NCBI RefSeq assembly: GCF_000024965.1
Contig: NC_013530.1
Coordinates: 1,488,001-1,552,000 of the forward strand
Direction: 5' to 3'
DNA: 64,000 bases
Source: Xylanimonas cellulosilytica DSM 15894
GTDB taxonomy: Bacteria > Actinomycetota > Actinomycetes > Actinomycetales > Cellulomonadaceae
In this document: one piece after another, positions 1 to 8,175 of the stretch
How the letters are laid out: every line of letters starts with the position of its first letter
How positions within the stretch are numbered: the stretch's first letter is position 1
Translations under genes and position numbers: made by a program
Notes under the pieces: model-generated
Databases searched by the model: none
Seen by the model: the letters and a program-made list of their open reading frames with translations, nothing else
What the model was told of the DNA's origin: nothing

Positions 1-570
1 GTTGCGGTCCTCGTGGTGGTCGGCGCGATGGTCGTCGGCGTCGCGGCCTGGCAGGCGGTCGCTCGCACGGCACGAGTAGGCACGGGGAGCTCCATGTGGA
101 CTCCGACGACGGTTCTGTCGGGCTGCGCGAGCGCACTGGGCGACGCCGGCGAAGCCTTCACGGTGTTCGCGCAGGGGCAGACGATCCATGTCGTGCAGTC
201 GGTGCTCAACACGTCGCGCATCCCCGTTGTCCTCACCGGCGGAGGCGGCGACGCCCTCTCGGTCGTCTTCGAGACGGAGCTCGACTCCCCGGGGTCGGTC
301 GACGACTGGACCGGCACGGAGGACACCCTCAGCCGCGTCGCGGTGCCGCCTGGCCGCGAGGCCATCGCTCACGTCACCTGGCCGGCGGACGCGTTCCAGG
401 GTTCCTCCGGCGTCACCTACGGCATCCACGTCGTCCCGATCACGGTGAGCGCGCTCGGTGTGTCCCGCGCCGTCAAGGTCCCGCTTCAGGGGACCGTGCT
501 GGTCATGCCCAGCGTGGAGGCGGGCACCGACGCCTTCCGCGACCAGCTCGCGTCGGTCTGCGGCCCCTAA
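1..570 (+). CDS. Membrane-anchored hypothetical protein (5' truncated by window)
   Basis: The frame is open from the first base and ends at TAA 568-570, so the true start may lie before the window; 189 residues are visible. It begins with a hydrophobic valine/alanine-rich stretch (about residues 1-17) that reads as one membrane segment, followed by about 170 residues of beta-rich, probably extracellular sequence with two cysteines and no motif I recognise. This looks like a type II membrane protein with a small outer domain. I cannot assign a function. The next gene is convergent. Confidence 0.6.
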   Translation, partial: VAVLVVVGAMVVGVAAWQAVARTARVGTGSSMWTPTTVLSGCASALGDAGEAFTVFAQGQTIHVVQSVLNTSRIPVVLTGGGGDALSVVFETELDSPGSVDDWTGTEDTLSRVAVPPGREAIAHVTWPADAFQGSSGVTYGIHVVPITVSALGVSRAVKVPLQGTVLVMPSVEAGTDAFRDQLASVCGP

Positions 571-693
571 GCGCGAGCAGGAACGAGTCCCGTGGGGATG
601 CCCGCGATGCGGGTGATCGAGCGTTCCCTCGCACCGGGCAGCGCTCGTCTCGGCGGGGCGGTGTTCCTCGCCTACCAGTTGCTCGTCGAGCGC

Positions 694-1563
694 TCATGAG
701 TACCCGAGCTCTTCGGTCTCGCGAGAGAGCTCGTCAGCGATGGCTAGGCGGAGAACCGTGTCATCGACCTCGGCGAGTAGGTCGTTGGTGAGGGCGGCAA
801 GCGCAGGACCAACCGTCGGGTCGCCCGCGGCGGCTGCGGTCGCGAGCGCGGGGAACGTCGCTGTCGGCGTCGTCGCATGCTTGCGGTACAGCGCGAGAGC
901 CTCGATGGATGCGGAGGCTGCGTGGACCTCGACGGCGTGGAGCTCGAACCCGACCGCCAGGTCGACAGTCTCGACGGCGGCCAGGAGTCGGTATGCGTCG
1001 AGCGCGTCCTTCTCCTTGACGCGTGTCGGTCCCTGTTCGAGCCGCTCGCCGAGCTTGATGGCCTTGGCGGTGAGGAGTGCAGCGGGGCCGGCGACGCGCA
1101 GCGTGGCAGAGCGCGTGTCGGCCGGGTCGAGCGCGGCGATGGTGACCTGCGCGTTGTCGATGAGCGCGGGCTCGAGGCCGTGTGCGATGCGGGCGGTCAG
1201 CTTCTCGTGGGGTGCAATGCGCGCCGCCCGGGCGCTGGAACTGGTGGTGCCGGCCTGGTGCGGGACGACCATGAGGTCGACGGCGACGTCGCTGCTGGCG
1301 ACCCAGTGGCCGGGGTTGGGGCCCGGGACGAACCCGGCGGTGCGCAGGGTGTGGCCGATCTCGGGGTTCTCGGCGAGCCGGGCGGTGTTGATCGCGAGGT
1401 CGCCGTCGGTCGTCATCGGTGGCACCTGGAGGTCGGCGCTGCCGGTGTGGTGGTAGACGGCCTGCGCGCCGACCAGGACGAGGCTGTCGAGGTGGTCTGC
1501 GAGTGCTTCGAGGGCGTCGAGCAGGGTGCGGCGTGCGGCGATGTACTCAGGCGCGAAGCCCAT
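694..1563 (-). CDS. AbiEii-like nucleotidyltransferase, toxin of a type IV toxin-antitoxin pair
   Basis: This 289-residue protein has the signature of minimal nucleotidyltransferases of the AbiEii/MNT type: VGAQAVYHHTG near residue 32, the carboxylate pair in TTDGDLAI near residue 51, and a third acidic residue in VAVDLMVVP near residue 94. In the family these bind metal and NTP and transfer nucleotides to RNA or protein targets, arresting growth. The ATG at 1563 lies inside the 3' end of the upstream gene (17 bp overlap), so translation is probably coupled to that antitoxin. Toxin activity is inferred from the family and the pairing; nothing here shows the target. Confidence 0.75.
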   Translation of the reverse strand: MGFAPEYIAARRTLLDALEALADHLDSLVLVGAQAVYHHTGSADLQVPPMTTDGDLAINTARLAENPEIGHTLRTAGFVPGPNPGHWVASSDVAVDLMVVPHQAGTTSSSARAARIAPHEKLTARIAHGLEPALIDNAQVTIAALDPADTRSATLRVAGPAALLTAKAIKLGERLEQGPTRVKEKDALDAYRLLAAVETVDLAVGFELHAVEVHAASASIEALALYRKHATTPTATFPALATAAAAGDPTVGPALAALTNDLLAEVDDTVLRLAIADELSRETEELGYS

Positions 1564-2620
1564 TGGTGTCCTCCCAGGAACGGTTCGTCACGCTCAAGGT
1601 GTTCATGAGCTGCTCGGCCTCCGCGTCGGACCGCCCGGGGAGCGTGAGCAGGTCTGCGAGGACGAGGGTGGCAGGTGCTACTGACACGCCGTCGTCGGAA
1701 AGGATGTCGGGGTCTTGCGGGGCTGCGATGACGACGTTCGCCGTAGACGCGGTCGCGGGGATCAGCCCGAGGTCGGCCGCCAGCGACGTCGGGGTCGGCG
1801 TGTAGACCGCGAGGAGCGTGAGCGGCACGACGGGCACGACGCCGTCGGGTAGGAGCGTGCGTGCCGCGGCCGATCCGGTGAGCGCGACGAGAGGGGTCGA
1901 GGTGAGGCGCTGGAGGGTCCGGGACAGGCCGCGAGGGGCGATGAAGAACTCCGCGCCGCGGTTGGATGTCGTGAACCCGTAGTCGGCAACCCATCGGCGC
2001 ACGACCGCGCGGGCGCGGACGGCGGTGACTCTGCCGGTGTCGTCTCGGTCGACGGCTCCCTCGGTGGCGAGGGTGACGAGGAGCTTGGAGACAGACCCGG
2101 GGGAGACCTGCGCGGCCGCGGCGAGAGCACGGACGCCGAGGGGCAGGTCCGACGTCGTCAGCGCGCGGATCGTGCGGTTCGCGGCGATGCCGTTGAGGCG
2201 GGTCACGGCCGACGACGTCCGGTCACGTGGCGCTCGGTCGGCACCGCGGCCGGTGAGCAGGATGAGTGGGTTGTCGACGGCGAGGCGGACCCAGCCGGTG
2301 GCGTCGGCGAAGCTGAAGCCCTCGGCCGCCAGGAGGTCTCGCAGCGTCGCGCCGATGTAGTTGGCGACCACCAGTACGGGGCGATCGGAAGCCCGCGCGG
2401 TCTCACGCAGCACGGGGAGCAGGAGGTGGGTAGGCATCCCAGTCCGGGGGGCAACCACCGTGAAGCCGACGGTCGAGCCGTTCGGGGCCCGCAGCGTCAC
2501 GTACTGCCCTGCGGTGCGGGCTGGACCGGCCTGGACGGTCCAGCCCAAGGGCACGAGCGCACGGATCCTCGGCAGCACCTGCTCAACGACCCGTGTTTCG
2601 CGATCACTTCCGTTTCCCAT
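1547..2620 (-). CDS. AbiEi-like antitoxin with winged-helix domain, type IV toxin-antitoxin pair
   Basis: Of 357 residues, the N-terminal half contains the block LVVANYIGATLRDLLAAEG followed by an SFADATGWVRLAV-type strand, typical of actinobacterial proteins annotated as AbiEi family antitoxins. A winged helix follows (about residues 150-215, around GVRALAAAAQVSPGSVSKLL). The C-terminal third matches nothing I know. It precedes and overlaps the nucleotidyltransferase gene. I start at ATG 2620 because a TTGCCC/TAGCGT promoter (2654-2659 and 2631-2636, 17 bp apart) places transcription just before it; GTG 2632 is the alternative. Type IV antitoxins counteract the toxin and often repress their own promoter. 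An imperfect GTTTC...GAAAC inverted repeat at 2612-2630 could be the operator. Confidence 0.72.
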   Translation of the reverse strand: MGNGSDRETRVVEQVLPRIRALVPLGWTVQAGPARTAGQYVTLRAPNGSTVGFTVVAPRTGMPTHLLLPVLRETARASDRPVLVVANYIGATLRDLLAAEGFSFADATGWVRLAVDNPLILLTGRGADRAPRDRTSSAVTRLNGIAANRTIRALTTSDLPLGVRALAAAAQVSPGSVSKLLVTLATEGAVDRDDTGRVTAVRARAVVRRWVADYGFTTSNRGAEFFIAPRGLSRTLQRLTSTPLVALTGSAAARTLLPDGVVPVVPLTLLAVYTPTPTSLAADLGLIPATASTANVVIAAPQDPDILSDDGVSVAPATLVLADLLTLPGRSDAEAEQLMNTLSVTNRSWEDTNGLRA

Positions 2621-2977
2621 ATCGAGAAACACGCTACGCTGAGATACGGTCTAGGGCAAGGTGGCACGGTCCCCGAAGGGGCCAGCAACTCCGGTGGCTC
2701 AGGGCCCGCCGGCACCGACCTCAGCGGGCAGGAGCGCTAGGTCCACGGGCCAACGCCGTCGTCATGTTTGACCTGGACACGCCAGACGGGTTCGGCCTTT
2801 GCCGCGGCTAGTCGGGGGACGACAATCTCGTGCGGCTTGTCGGACGACCCGGCCGTTGAGGTTGCCTCACCGGCCGGACCGCGCCATCGACCAACTCGCG
2901 ACCGGGAGAATGCCGGTACGGGCGTCCGGCACGCCCGCACCGGCACCCCGGTGCCGCGGCTTGAACGGGAGATCGAC
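2621..2977. other. Intergenic region between divergent genes, no gene seen
   Basis: These 357 bases separate the reverse-strand antitoxin gene from the forward gene at 2978. The left end carries the probable antitoxin promoter (-35 TTGCCC, -10 TAGCGT on the reverse strand). The rest has no reading frame with coding character on either strand and no convincing RNA gene. The forward gene's promoter must lie in the right part, but I could not pick a clear one. Confidence 0.4.
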
Positions 2978-3739
2978 ATGACGATGCTCAACCCTCAGCT
3001 TGTTCGCGAGTGCGCCGACGCGGTCGCGGCGGTGTTGCCGGTGCCGGGGGTGGCCGGGGAGCACCTGTTGAAGATGCTGGCCGACTTCGGCGGCGTCGAC
3101 ACGCTCGACAGCGACCAGGTACTGACCGCGGCCGCCGCGGGCATGTGGGCGCAGTGGGTGCGTAACACGGACATCTGGGAGAACGCGCACGCTGGAGGCC
3201 GCCTGTCCGACGGCGAGATGTTCCGCACGAACGCGGCGTCCGTGCTCGCCATCCGTGAGGCGCTGGCGGGCGGCTCCACGTGGGAGCATGCGTTGGACCT
3301 GGTGACCAGTTCGGACCGGGTCCTGCCCGACGGGCGACCGCTGCGCAAGATGCTCCCGTCCGCGCATAAGTCGGGCCGCGTGCACGACTACGCGACGACC
3401 GCGGCCCGCAGGTGGGACAACAGGATCTCCGACAGCGGTCTGAACCCGCTGGCCGCGTATCTCGCGGTCGGTGCGGCTGGCGCTCCGTTCACGTCGGACT
3501 GGCATGGCATGCCGAAGTGGGAGCCGCGGGTGCGCCAGTTCGTCGCGGCGCTCATAGAGCCCGAGCACCCGCACTGGGGCGGAACCCTGGCTGCGCGCCT
3601 CAACGCATTTCCGGGCGAACTCGTCATCCCGTCGCTAGAGGCGACCCTGCTCGAGAACCCCGCCCAGCTGTCCGCCGATGTTGCGTCGTGGTGCGTGAGT
3701 ACGTGCGCGCTCGGCTACCTCGCAGTGACGCCCGGGTAG
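2978..3739 (+). CDS. Hypothetical protein of unknown family
   Basis: The open frame extends upstream to 2768, but ATG 2978 is preceded at good spacing by a GGGAGA Shine-Dalgarno, and the upstream part is composition-biased; I therefore start here, giving 253 residues. The protein is soluble, mixed alpha-helical, tryptophan-rich (for example MWAQWVRNTDIWENAH), with no signal peptide and no catalytic motif I recognise. It stands alone between a toxin-antitoxin pair and a convergent sugar transporter operon, which suggests accessory DNA but does not reveal a role. Confidence 0.65.
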   Translation: MTMLNPQLVRECADAVAAVLPVPGVAGEHLLKMLADFGGVDTLDSDQVLTAAAAGMWAQWVRNTDIWENAHAGGRLSDGEMFRTNAASVLAIREALAGGSTWEHALDLVTSSDRVLPDGRPLRKMLPSAHKSGRVHDYATTAARRWDNRISDSGLNPLAAYLAVGAAGAPFTSDWHGMPKWEPRVRQFVAALIEPEHPHWGGTLAARLNAFPGELVIPSLEATLLENPAQLSADVASWCVSTCALGYLAVTPG

Positions 3740-4050
3740 CCCGCCGGCCGGGCTGGTGGCATGGCAGTGCCCAGTGGCTCCGGTAGCGGCGAAGAACGAC
3801 GCTCGACCGTTCGTTGAACTCGCCTGCTGGCGCCGGCCCGCGAGATGCCAGCGCCTGGTCTGAGCAACGCCGACGCCGGCCGCAGCCAGGTGGTCGGCAA
3901 CCTCGATCAGGGTCTCAGTCAGCCAGGTGACGGTTGGCGGACTCGAGGGATGTCGATGGGCGGCGGATGAGGTCGCCGTCGTCGGGTTCGCGGGGGACAC
4001 GGGCGAAGCCGCCGAGCAGCCCTTGCCGAGCCTTGCCCGACCCACGACAC
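3740..4050. other. Convergent intergenic region, no gene seen
   Basis: This 311-base gap lies between the 3' ends of the gene at 2978 and the sugar permease at 4051. Frames on both strands are open but short, and none has a credible start and ribosome site. I see no strong terminator hairpin with a T-run. Confidence 0.35.
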
Positions 4051-4944
4051 TCACCCCTTCACGGCGCCGGCCGCCATGCCCCGGATCATCCACTTCTGGA
4101 CCAGCAGGAACAGCACCAGCGGCGGCAGCACCGCCAGCGTGGAAGCAGCCAGCATCTGACCCCACTCGGTGGTGTTCTGCTGGAAGAACGACCTCAGGCC
4201 GATCGAGATCGTGTTGAGCGACGACGGGTTCTTCAGGAACGCCGACGCGACCATGTACTCGTTGTACGCCAGGAGGAAGGCGTAGATCGCCACCGCGGCC
4301 GCACCGGGACCGGCGAGCGGGATGACGACAGAGATCATCGCGCGGAACGACGAGCACCCGTCGACGCGCGCCGCCTCCTCGAGCTCGCGCGGGATCGAGT
4401 CGAAGAACCCCTTGAACATCCACGTGCAGAACGGCAGCGCCATCACGATGTACAGCACGATCGCCGGGACGAACGTCTTGGTCAGTCCGACGGAGACGAA
4501 CAGCACCATCAGGCCGACGATCGACAGGACGAGCGGGAACAGCTGGAAGACCATCAGCATGTTCGAGTAGACGGAGTTGACCCTCGTTCGGTAGCGCGAC
4601 AACGAGTAGCCCGCGAAACCCGAGGCGATCAGCACGACGACGGTGGCGACGAGGGAGACCCAGACCGAGTTGAGGAACCACTCCGTGTAGCGGGTCGTGC
4701 CGAACACGGCCTGGTAGTTCTCCAGGGTCACACGCTCGGGCACGAGGGTGGATCCGGCCATGATGTCGAGCCGGGGGCGGAACGAGTTCACGGCGGTCAG
4801 GATCAGCGGCATGTTGATCAGCAGCATGACCAGGAGCAGCAGGACGGCCTGCACCCAGGTGAACGCCCGCCGGCGGGCGGCACGGGCGTGGTGGTCGCGG
4901 ACCCTCCTGGGGGTGGTGTCAGCAGATGTGGTGGAGGTACTCAT
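4051..4944 (-). CDS. Carbohydrate ABC transporter permease, MalG type
   Basis: This 297-residue inner-membrane permease has six predicted helices and the conserved cytoplasmic EAA loop that docks on the ATPase (ELEEAARVDGCSSFRAMISVVIPLAGPG, around residues 190-215). It forms a heterodimer with the MalF-type subunit encoded just upstream; the ATG at 4944 overlaps that gene's stop by 4 bp. No ATPase gene is present, so the importer probably uses a shared MsmK-like ATPase encoded elsewhere, as is common in actinobacteria. It ends the operon. The open frame continues upstream in the shadow of the neighbour, but the ATGA overlap fixes the start. Confidence 0.9.
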   Translation of the reverse strand: MSTSTTSADTTPRRVRDHHARAARRRAFTWVQAVLLLLVMLLINMPLILTAVNSFRPRLDIMAGSTLVPERVTLENYQAVFGTTRYTEWFLNSVWVSLVATVVVLIASGFAGYSLSRYRTRVNSVYSNMLMVFQLFPLVLSIVGLMVLFVSVGLTKTFVPAIVLYIVMALPFCTWMFKGFFDSIPRELEEAARVDGCSSFRAMISVVIPLAGPGAAAVAIYAFLLAYNEYMVASAFLKNPSSLNTISIGLRSFFQQNTTEWGQMLAASTLAVLPPLVLFLLVQKWMIRGMAAGAVKG

Positions 4945-5903
4945 CGGTCGTTCCCGCCTGCTCTCTGCAGCTTGAGCATGAAGTACGCCAGCACGCCCAG
5001 CACCGCGAGCGTGATCACGGCTGACGCCGACCCGACGCCGAGCCCGTTGATGCCGAAGATCGACGTGTCGAAGGTGTAGATCATCAGGTTGCGTGCGTTG
5101 GCCGAGTTGTTCGTCAGCAGGTACGGCGTCTCGTAGTCGTTGACAGACCAGATGGTCATGAGCACCCACAGGATCGCGCTCATCGGGAGGATCTGCGGGA
5201 ACGTGATTCGCCAGAACTTCTGCCACGAGTTCGCACCGTCGATGGAGGCGGCCTCCAGGATGGTGTCGTCCAGCGACGCGAGGGTGGCCATCAGCGAGAC
5301 CAGCATGAACGGGAACGAGCGCCACGCCTTGGCGATGATCACAGCGAGGACGGTCATGTCGGGATCGTTGAAGAAGAAGATCGGTTCGCCGCCGAAGAAC
5401 GTGATGACCTGGTTGACCGCTCCGGCCTGGTCCTGGAGCATCCACCGCCAGGAGTTCATACCGACGATCGGCGGAACCACCCACGGCAGGATCAGCCCGA
5501 CGCGGATAAAGCCTCGCATCGGGATGTTGCGCACCAGGGCCAGCGCCAGCAGCAGCCCCAGCGCGTAGGACAGCACCACCCCACCGATCGTGAACACGAT
5601 CGTGAACTGGACGGCGTCCCAGAACGCCGGGTCGTTGAGGACCGTTCGGTAGTTGTCGAGCCCGACCCAGCCCTGCGAGGGCTTCGCCATCACCCCCTTC
5701 TGGAAGGAGTACGTGATGCCCTGGAACATCGGCCAGATCTGGGCGAAGCCCAGCAGGAGGATGGACGGCAGAGCCAGATTGATGGAGAACAGCCGGTCAC
5801 GTCTGGTCTGCGAGTCGTGCCTTGAGCCGGAGCGTCTGCGCCTTCCGGGAGGCCGTGAGTCTGCTGGCACTCGATCAGCGGCCAGCGGCGCCGTGGCTGC
5901 CAT
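4941..5903 (-). CDS. Carbohydrate ABC transporter permease, MalF type
   Basis: This 320-residue protein has a charged cytoplasmic N terminus (about 50 residues) and six membrane helices. The EAA loop reads ILEAASIDGANSWQKFWRITFP. It pairs with the MalG-type protein to form the sugar channel. The open frame starts farther upstream, but ATG 5903 follows an AAGGAG ribosome site (reverse strand) and gives the usual family length. It lies 110 bp downstream of the binding-protein gene and is presumably cotranscribed with it. Confidence 0.9.
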   Translation of the reverse strand: MAATAPLAADRVPADSRPPGRRRRSGSRHDSQTRRDRLFSINLALPSILLLGFAQIWPMFQGITYSFQKGVMAKPSQGWVGLDNYRTVLNDPAFWDAVQFTIVFTIGGVVLSYALGLLLALALVRNIPMRGFIRVGLILPWVVPPIVGMNSWRWMLQDQAGAVNQVITFFGGEPIFFFNDPDMTVLAVIIAKAWRSFPFMLVSLMATLASLDDTILEAASIDGANSWQKFWRITFPQILPMSAILWVLMTIWSVNDYETPYLLTNNSANARNLMIYTFDTSIFGINGLGVGSASAVITLAVLGVLAYFMLKLQRAGGNDR

Positions 5904-6013
5904 GGATCTCCTTCGATCGGGGCCTCCCGAGGTGGGACGGTGTGCGACCGTCCCACCCCGGAAGGCTGCTGCCTGTCGAGCGAGCTGACCGGAGGTTTCC
6001 GGCCAGCCTCGTC

Positions 6014-7330
6014 TCACTGACCGGCGTCGACGAACCCTTGGACCTTCTGCTGGGCGGCCTCGGCCGCTGCCCGCACGTCGTTCCCTGCGAACAGCGCCCG
6101 CTCCAGGTCGAGCATGGTCGGGTCGCCGTCGATGGTGTTCAGGGCCGCGAAGCCGTTCGGGGCCTGCGCGAACAACGGCTGACCGGTGGGAGCGCCCCAG
6201 AGCTCGGCGGACTCGCGGTAGAGGAACGCCTCGTCGAAGGCCGGGTTGGCGTCGAGGGACGTGCGCGGCGAGACGCCGGAGGCGCCCGCCAGCATGAGCT
6301 GGTCGCCGATGCCGGACCAGTACTCGATGAACTTCATGGTCTCTTCAGGATGCTGGGTCTGGCTGTAGGCCATGATCCCGTTGACGAAGTACAGACCGAG
6401 CTTGTCGCCGTCGGCGTTCGCGAGCGGGGGCAGAACCTTGGTGACCTCCTGGGTCTCGGCGGAGATGTGCGGACCGAAGGACGGTGAGTCCATCACGAAC
6501 GCGGCCTTGCCCTGGTCGAACAGGGCGATGGCGTCGTCCTGCGTGATGGTCGTGGCCGACGGGTTGATGCAGCCGGAGCCGCCCTGGCCCATGGAGGCGA
6601 TGTACTCCAGCGCGGCCAGCTCCTTCGGGTTGGTCGTGAGCTGCGCGTTGCCGGATTCGTCGAACATGCCGGCACCGTTGGCGATGCCCTGCATGAAGGT
6701 CCAGTGCGGGGTGCCGCCGTCGGCGATGCCGTAGATGTCGGCGCCGAGACCGTGGACGGCGTCACAGGCGGCCTTGAGCTCGTCGTAGGTGGTGGGCACC
6801 TCGACCCCCGCCTGCTCGAGCAGGTCGGTGCGGTAGTACCACACGCGGATGTCGGTCGCCCACGGGATGGCGAGGTAGTTGCCGTCCGCGTCCTTGTAGT
6901 AGTCGAGCATGCCTTCGGTGAAGTCGTCCGCGGTGCCGTCGTCCTGCCACTTCTCGACCAGCGAGTTGAGCGGCAGGATCGCCTCGGCGTCCTGCTGGAG
7001 GCCGAACGGCTGGAAGCCGCCACCGGTGGAGACGTCAGGCGCGGTGCCCGACGCCACCGCCTGGGCGAACGTCTGGTACCAGTTGTCCCAGGTGTTCAGG
7101 GTGTAGTTGACGGTGATGCCGGGGTTCTCGTCCTCGAACTTGTCGACCAGTTCCTGGGCCTTGACGTCGTACTGTCCGGCGGGGCCCCAGGACATGTCCC
7201 AGAACTCCAGGGTGACGTCCTCGTCGCCGCCGTCGCCGGTGTCGGGCGCCGACGAACCGCAGGCCGTGAGGCCGGCGACGCCGAGGGCGGCCGCGGAAAC
7301 GAGAGCGAGTGACCTGCGGTGGATCCTCAT
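6014..7330 (-). CDS. Extracellular sugar-binding lipoprotein of ABC importer (family 1)
   Basis: This 438-residue protein starts with a lipoprotein signal peptide whose lipobox is LTAC (residues 21-24), so it would be tethered outside the membrane. The mature part has the family 1 solute-binding fold, with VTLEFWDMSWG at the start and the EDENPGITVNY segment typical of sugar-binding proteins. It delivers substrate to the two permeases downstream. AAGGAG precedes ATG 7330, which overlaps the upstream gene by 4 bp. The substrate cannot be read from sequence; the linked Gfo/Idh enzymes suggest a polyol, inositol or oxidised sugar. Confidence 0.9.
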   Translation of the reverse strand: MRIHRRSLALVSAAALGVAGLTACGSSAPDTGDGGDEDVTLEFWDMSWGPAGQYDVKAQELVDKFEDENPGITVNYTLNTWDNWYQTFAQAVASGTAPDVSTGGGFQPFGLQQDAEAILPLNSLVEKWQDDGTADDFTEGMLDYYKDADGNYLAIPWATDIRVWYYRTDLLEQAGVEVPTTYDELKAACDAVHGLGADIYGIADGGTPHWTFMQGIANGAGMFDESGNAQLTTNPKELAALEYIASMGQGGSGCINPSATTITQDDAIALFDQGKAAFVMDSPSFGPHISAETQEVTKVLPPLANADGDKLGLYFVNGIMAYSQTQHPEETMKFIEYWSGIGDQLMLAGASGVSPRTSLDANPAFDEAFLYRESAELWGAPTGQPLFAQAPNGFAALNTIDGDPTMLDLERALFAGNDVRAAAEAAQQKVQGFVDAGQ

Positions 7331-8175
7331 CGTGCTCCTTCCGGTTGGGGGGACGACTGTGCCGTCCCCGGCACCCACGAGACCTGGCTGAACAGCCGGG
7401 CCGCGCGGGAGTGGATGTCGATCAGCCCGGGTGGAGGCGGGGCGCCGTCCCCGGTCAGGGCCGCGTGGGCGTCGCGCAGGGCCACGCGTCGTGACGTCTC
7501 GTACGCGGTGCCGACCAGCGACCCACCGTCGGCCGTGACCACCAGCACCTGTCCGGGCAGCGCGACCGTGGGATCGCCCATGGCCGCCTCCACGCTTCCG
7601 TGCGGCGTGAAGATCTTCATCGAGGTGCGCGTCGTGGCACCGGGACGGTGCACGCATGTCAGGTGCACCCGCGCCGTGCCGGCGATCGCGTCGGCCATCA
7701 CCACCTGGTCTCCGCCGGTCACCCGGGGGACGACGTCGAGATCCAGCCCGACGGCGGTGAGCATCGACACCGCATCCCACAACGCCACGTCGGGTGCCCG
7801 TTTCTCGTCCGAACCGTCGACCACCAGCAGGTCGACGAGCTCGGCCGCGCCCAGCCCAGGCAGCAGCTGCGCCAGCCTGCGGAGCTGCGGGGCGTGCGTC
7901 CGAGGGCCGTGCAGCACCACCGGCCGGCCGCTGAACCGTGCCACGTCGTCCGGCGTGACCGGGACGTCGGTGTCGAGCACCACCAGCCGCGCACCGGCTG
8001 TCAGCGCGGCGTCGGCCTGAGCCGCCCAGCCCGGGCCACCCGCCAGCCAGGTGACGGCCGCGGCAGGATCGTCCGAGAGTCGGAACAAGCCCGGAACGGT
8101 GCCGAGCGCCGCCCGGAGGTCGGGTGCCGCCGCGGGGAGCGCCCGCAGTCGGAGCGTCGAGGTCGACGTGGTCAT
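7327..8175 (-). CDS. Degenerate Gfo/Idh-like partner protein in sugar operon
   Basis: This 282-residue soluble protein lies between the Gfo/Idh dehydrogenase and the sugar-binding protein with 4-bp overlaps on both sides, so it is made with them. The C-terminal half (HLTCVHRPGATTRTSMKIF, then HGSVEAAMGDPTVALPG) resembles the Gfo/Idh substrate domain. The N-terminal half looks like a Rossmann fold that has lost the GxGxxG loop and the EKP motif. I infer a non-catalytic or substrate-side partner of the upstream dehydrogenase. A diverged independent enzyme is possible. The start at ATG 8175 is set by the overlap. Confidence 0.7.
   Translation of the reverse strand: MTTSTSTLRLRALPAAAPDLRAALGTVPGLFRLSDDPAAAVTWLAGGPGWAAQADAALTAGARLVVLDTDVPVTPDDVARFSGRPVVLHGPRTHAPQLRRLAQLLPGLGAAELVDLLVVDGSDEKRAPDVALWDAVSMLTAVGLDLDVVPRVTGGDQVVMADAIAGTARVHLTCVHRPGATTRTSMKIFTPHGSVEAAMGDPTVALPGQVLVVTADGGSLVGTAYETSRRVALRDAHAALTGDGAPPPPGLIDIHSRAARLFSQVSWVPGTAQSSPQPEGAR

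Noticed and set aside
3880-3990. Reverse-strand frame with a segment like LIEVADHLAAAGVGVAQTRR, reminiscent of a transposase helix-turn-helix
   Set aside because: Too short, no start or ribosome site, no inverted repeats nearby; similarity is only an impression.
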